Of a stretch of 64,000 nt of DNA, positions 61,550-64,000 are shown piece by piece. Positions within the stretch are counted from its first letter, which is position 1, and each line of letters begins with the position of its first letter. The DNA is from Xanthobacteraceae bacterium. Lineage in GTDB: Bacteria > Pseudomonadota > Alphaproteobacteria > Rhizobiales > Xanthobacteraceae. The notes beneath the pieces were generated by a model. That model saw only the letters and a program-made list of their open reading frames with translations, ran no database searches and was not told where the DNA came from. The stretch is taken from NCBI GenBank assembly GCA_028290465.1, contig JAQGJU010000094.1, positions 17,443 to 81,442 of the forward strand, read 5' to 3'. A program made the translations under genes and the position numbers.

Positions 61550-61564
61550 GAACATATTGCGAAC
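61550..61564. promoter_or_regulatory. recA: Alphaproteobacterial LexA (SOS) box of recA
   Basis: GAACATATTGCGAAC is a perfect GAAC-N7-GAAC, the direct-repeat LexA site of alphaproteobacteria, 105-119 bases before the recA ATG. GTTC at 61540 and another GAAC at 61568 flank it. Confidence 0.85.
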
Positions 61565-61668
61565 ATAGAACAGATCGTGTACATGATGATCTCACCCAAG
61601 GGGGCCGGCAGCGTTAGCTGCCCTCGCGTTGTCGGCCCCCCGAATCGCGGTCATAAGGAGAGAGTACG

Positions 61669-62760
61669 ATGGCTTCAGCGGCTGCATCTGCACTGCGTAT
61701 CGTCGAAGGTTCGTCCATGGACAAGTCGAAAGCGCTGGATGCGGCGCTCTCCCAGATCGAGCGGGCGTTCGGCAAGGGCTCGATCATGCGATTGGGCAAG
61801 AACGATAAGTCGATGGACATCGACACGGTCTCGACCGGCTCACTCGGCCTCGACATCGCGCTCGGCATCGGCGGCCTGCCGCGCGGCCGGGTGGTGGAGA
61901 TTTACGGCCCGGAATCGTCCGGCAAGACCACGCTGGCGTTGCACTGCATCGCCGAAGCCCAGAAGAAGGGTGGCATCTGCGCGTTCATCGACGCCGAACA
62001 TGCGCTCGACCCGATCTATGCCCGCAAGCTCGGGGTGAAGGTCGACGATCTGCTGATCTCACAGCCCGACACCGGCGAGCAGGCGCTGGAAATCGCCGAT
62101 ACGCTGGTGCGGTCCGGTGCGGTCGACGTACTGGTGGTGGATTCGGTCGCAGCCCTGGTGCCGCGCGCCGAACTCGAAGGCGAGATGGGTGATGCCCAGC
62201 CCGGCATGCAGGCCCGGCTGATGAGCCAGGCGTTGCGCAAGCTCACCGCCTCGATCAATAAATCCAATACGATGGTGATCTTCATCAACCAGATCCGCAT
62301 GAAGATCGGAGTGATGTATGGCTCGCCGGAGACCACCAGCGGCGGCAACGCCCTGAAATTCTACGCTTCGGTGCGCCTGGATATCCGCCGCATCGGCGCC
62401 ATCAAGGAGCGCGACGAAGTCGTCGGCAACCAGACCCGCGTCAAGGTGGTGAAGAACAAGCTGGCGCCGCCGTTCAAGCAGGTCGAGTTCGACATCATGT
62501 ATGGCGAGGGCGTGTCCAAGGTCGGCGAGTTGATCGACCTTGGCGTCAAGGCCGGCGTGGTCGAAAAGTCGGGCGCCTGGTTCTCCTATGAAAGCCAGCG
62601 CGTCGGCCAGGGCCGCGAGAACGCCAAGACCTTCCTGAAGAACAATCCCGAGATCGCCGCCAAAATCGAGGTTCAGATCCGGCAGAATTCCGGCGTCCTG
62701 GCCGACAAGATCATGCAGGGCGAAGAGGAAAAAGACGAAGACGGCGACGCCGAAGAATAG
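61669..62760 (+). CDS. recA: Recombinase RecA
   Basis: 363 residues after AAGGAGAG. Walker [10 protein letters not shown] (80-88), [70 protein letters not shown] (loop L2 region) and an acidic C-tail ([12 protein letters not shown]). Catalyses strand exchange and stimulates LexA self-cleavage. Controlled by the SOS box upstream. Followed about 680 bases later by alaS. Confidence 0.98.
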   Translation: MASAAASALRIVEGSSMDKSKALDAALSQIERAFGKGSIMRLGKNDKSMDIDTVSTGSLGLDIALGIGGLPRGRVVEIYGPESSGKTTLALHCIAEAQKKGGICAFIDAEHALDPIYARKLGVKVDDLLISQPDTGEQALEIADTLVRSGAVDVLVVDSVAALVPRAELEGEMGDAQPGMQARLMSQALRKLTASINKSNTMVIFINQIRMKIGVMYGSPETTSGGNALKFYASVRLDIRRIGAIKERDEVVGNQTRVKVVKNKLAPPFKQVEFDIMYGEGVSKVGELIDLGVKAGVVEKSGAWFSYESQRVGQGRENAKTFLKNNPEIAAKIEVQIRQNSGVLADKIMQGEEEKDEDGDAEE

Positions 62761-62761
62761 T

Positions 62762-62787
62762 CGCTGCGTCACGGATCTGTCGCAGCG
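62762..62787 (+). terminator. Weak hairpin after recA
   Basis: Arms CGCTGCG (62762-62768) and CGCAGCG (62781-62787) around 12 bases, directly after the recA stop, without a T run. Termination is possible, not shown. Confidence 0.35.
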
Positions 62788-62904
62788 TGTGTAGTGCGAC
62801 GAATTTGGCCGGGTGGTGTGTTGTGCGTCCGCCCGGCCGCCATTCTTCACTCCAGTAGCTAAACCCCAGTAGCGAAGTCGTCAGTAGCGTCGTCGCATGC
62901 GCAT

Positions 62905-62930
62905 GGTCGTGTGCGTGCGGTCGTGTGCGT
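62905..62930. repeat. 14-bp near-tandem repeat upstream of the small ORF
   Basis: GGTCGTGTGCGT occurs at 62905-62916 and 62919-62930. Three CAGTAGC copies lie just before it (near 62853, 62867 and 62882). The gap between recA and alaS is thus rich in short repeats. Confidence 0.7.
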
Positions 62931-62948
62931 AGCGTGATGGAGTAACCC

Positions 62949-63215
62949 ATGCTGTTGTTCTGCCTGGAAGACCCGGTGACCGGCGAAATCAAGAACCTGG
63001 CCGCCCCCGATGGGACGACCGAGCCCGAGGCCCGGGCCCGCTATGGCGGCATCTGGCTCGATGCCTCAAGGACGCTGTGTTCGCCGCCGTGCCGGGTCGG
63101 CCGCGCCCGAAAGGCGGCTGTGGCGTCCGATGCGGTGTCTTTGGCTTCGGCTCGTCAGCAAGCCGCCAAGGCTCGCCGGCTGGCGGGCCGGTTTTCCGGC
63201 CAAAGGGTCGCCTGA
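62949..63215 (+). CDS. Possible small protein between recA and alaS
   Basis: 88 codons, starting MLLFCLEDPVTGEIKNLAAP, with GATGGAG upstream of the ATG. The first half looks protein-like, the second half (RARKAAVASDAVSLASARQQ...) is the composition expected of random GC-rich DNA. No family recognised; it may not be real. Confidence 0.3.
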   Translation: MLLFCLEDPVTGEIKNLAAPDGTTEPEARARYGGIWLDASRTLCSPPCRVGRARKAAVASDAVSLASARQQAAKARRLAGRFSGQRVA

Positions 63216-63269
63216 CGGCCGGCGCCATGACCTTTCCGAAACGCTCCCGGCATGCTTCTCGCCCTATAG

Positions 63270-64000
<731 letters not shown>

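Overview
The window is GC-rich, densely coded alphaproteobacterial chromosome. A Caulobacter-type flagellar regulon (FliX, FlbT/FlaF, CckA beside flhB, sigma-54-type promoters), a one-cysteine alphaproteobacterial DksA, a GAAC-N7-GAAC SOS box upstream of recA, and intergenic palindromes typical of Bradyrhizobium and its relatives all point to the Hyphomicrobiales (Rhizobiales), Bradyrhizobiaceae/Xanthobacteraceae lineage. The species cannot be named from this sequence. There is no rRNA, tRNA, insertion sequence, prophage or CRISPR array that I can see.

Region 1 (1-33.2 kb) is almost entirely flagellar. It runs: flgK (3' end)-flgL; then on the minus strand flaF-flbT, two very large flagellins and a FlaG-like gene; flgI-flgJ(rod-binding)-FlbY-like (minus), divergent from fliX-dksA (plus); flgF-flgG-flgA-flgH (minus), divergent from fliL-fliM-DUF6468-motE (plus) and a giant TPR protein; fliO-fliP (minus), divergent from flgB-flgC-fliE-fliQ-fliR-flhB-cckA (plus). 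Three minus-strand operons carry GG-N10-GC sigma-54-like promoters. A perfect TTAA-N7-TTAA CtrA-type box precedes the flgB-cckA operon, so the kinase that controls CtrA may itself be under CtrA.

Region 2 (33.4-50 kb) is mixed metabolism and envelope: two Tim44-domain paralogues, a DUF3828 protein, a three-gene cassette of glutamine-synthetase-like enzyme plus Rieske dioxygenase alpha and beta subunits (arranged like aniline-type amine oxidation), a phosphate transporter with its DUF47 partner, a GST, a SET-domain protein, a cytochrome c-Vgb propeller fusion, a Mug-type glycosylase and a SulP-STAS-cNMP transporter.

Region 3 (50-64 kb) holds a Tlde1/DUF2778 protein, a class I fumarase interrupted by an in-frame TAA 34 codons before its expected end, a TctC-type binding protein, a bufferin (copper-binding RiPP) operon bufA1-bufB-bufC-DoxX divergent from sigF-nrsF, then recA and the 5' end of alaS. 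The bufferin operon and sigF share matching GTAACA-N16-CGWA promoters facing opposite ways.

The least expected pattern is a set of short tandem duplications at gene ends (dksA, flhB/cckA, the Vgb/SET junction, and the convergent pair at 55.3 kb). In three of these, removing the extra copies restores an overlapping stop-start or stop-stop junction.
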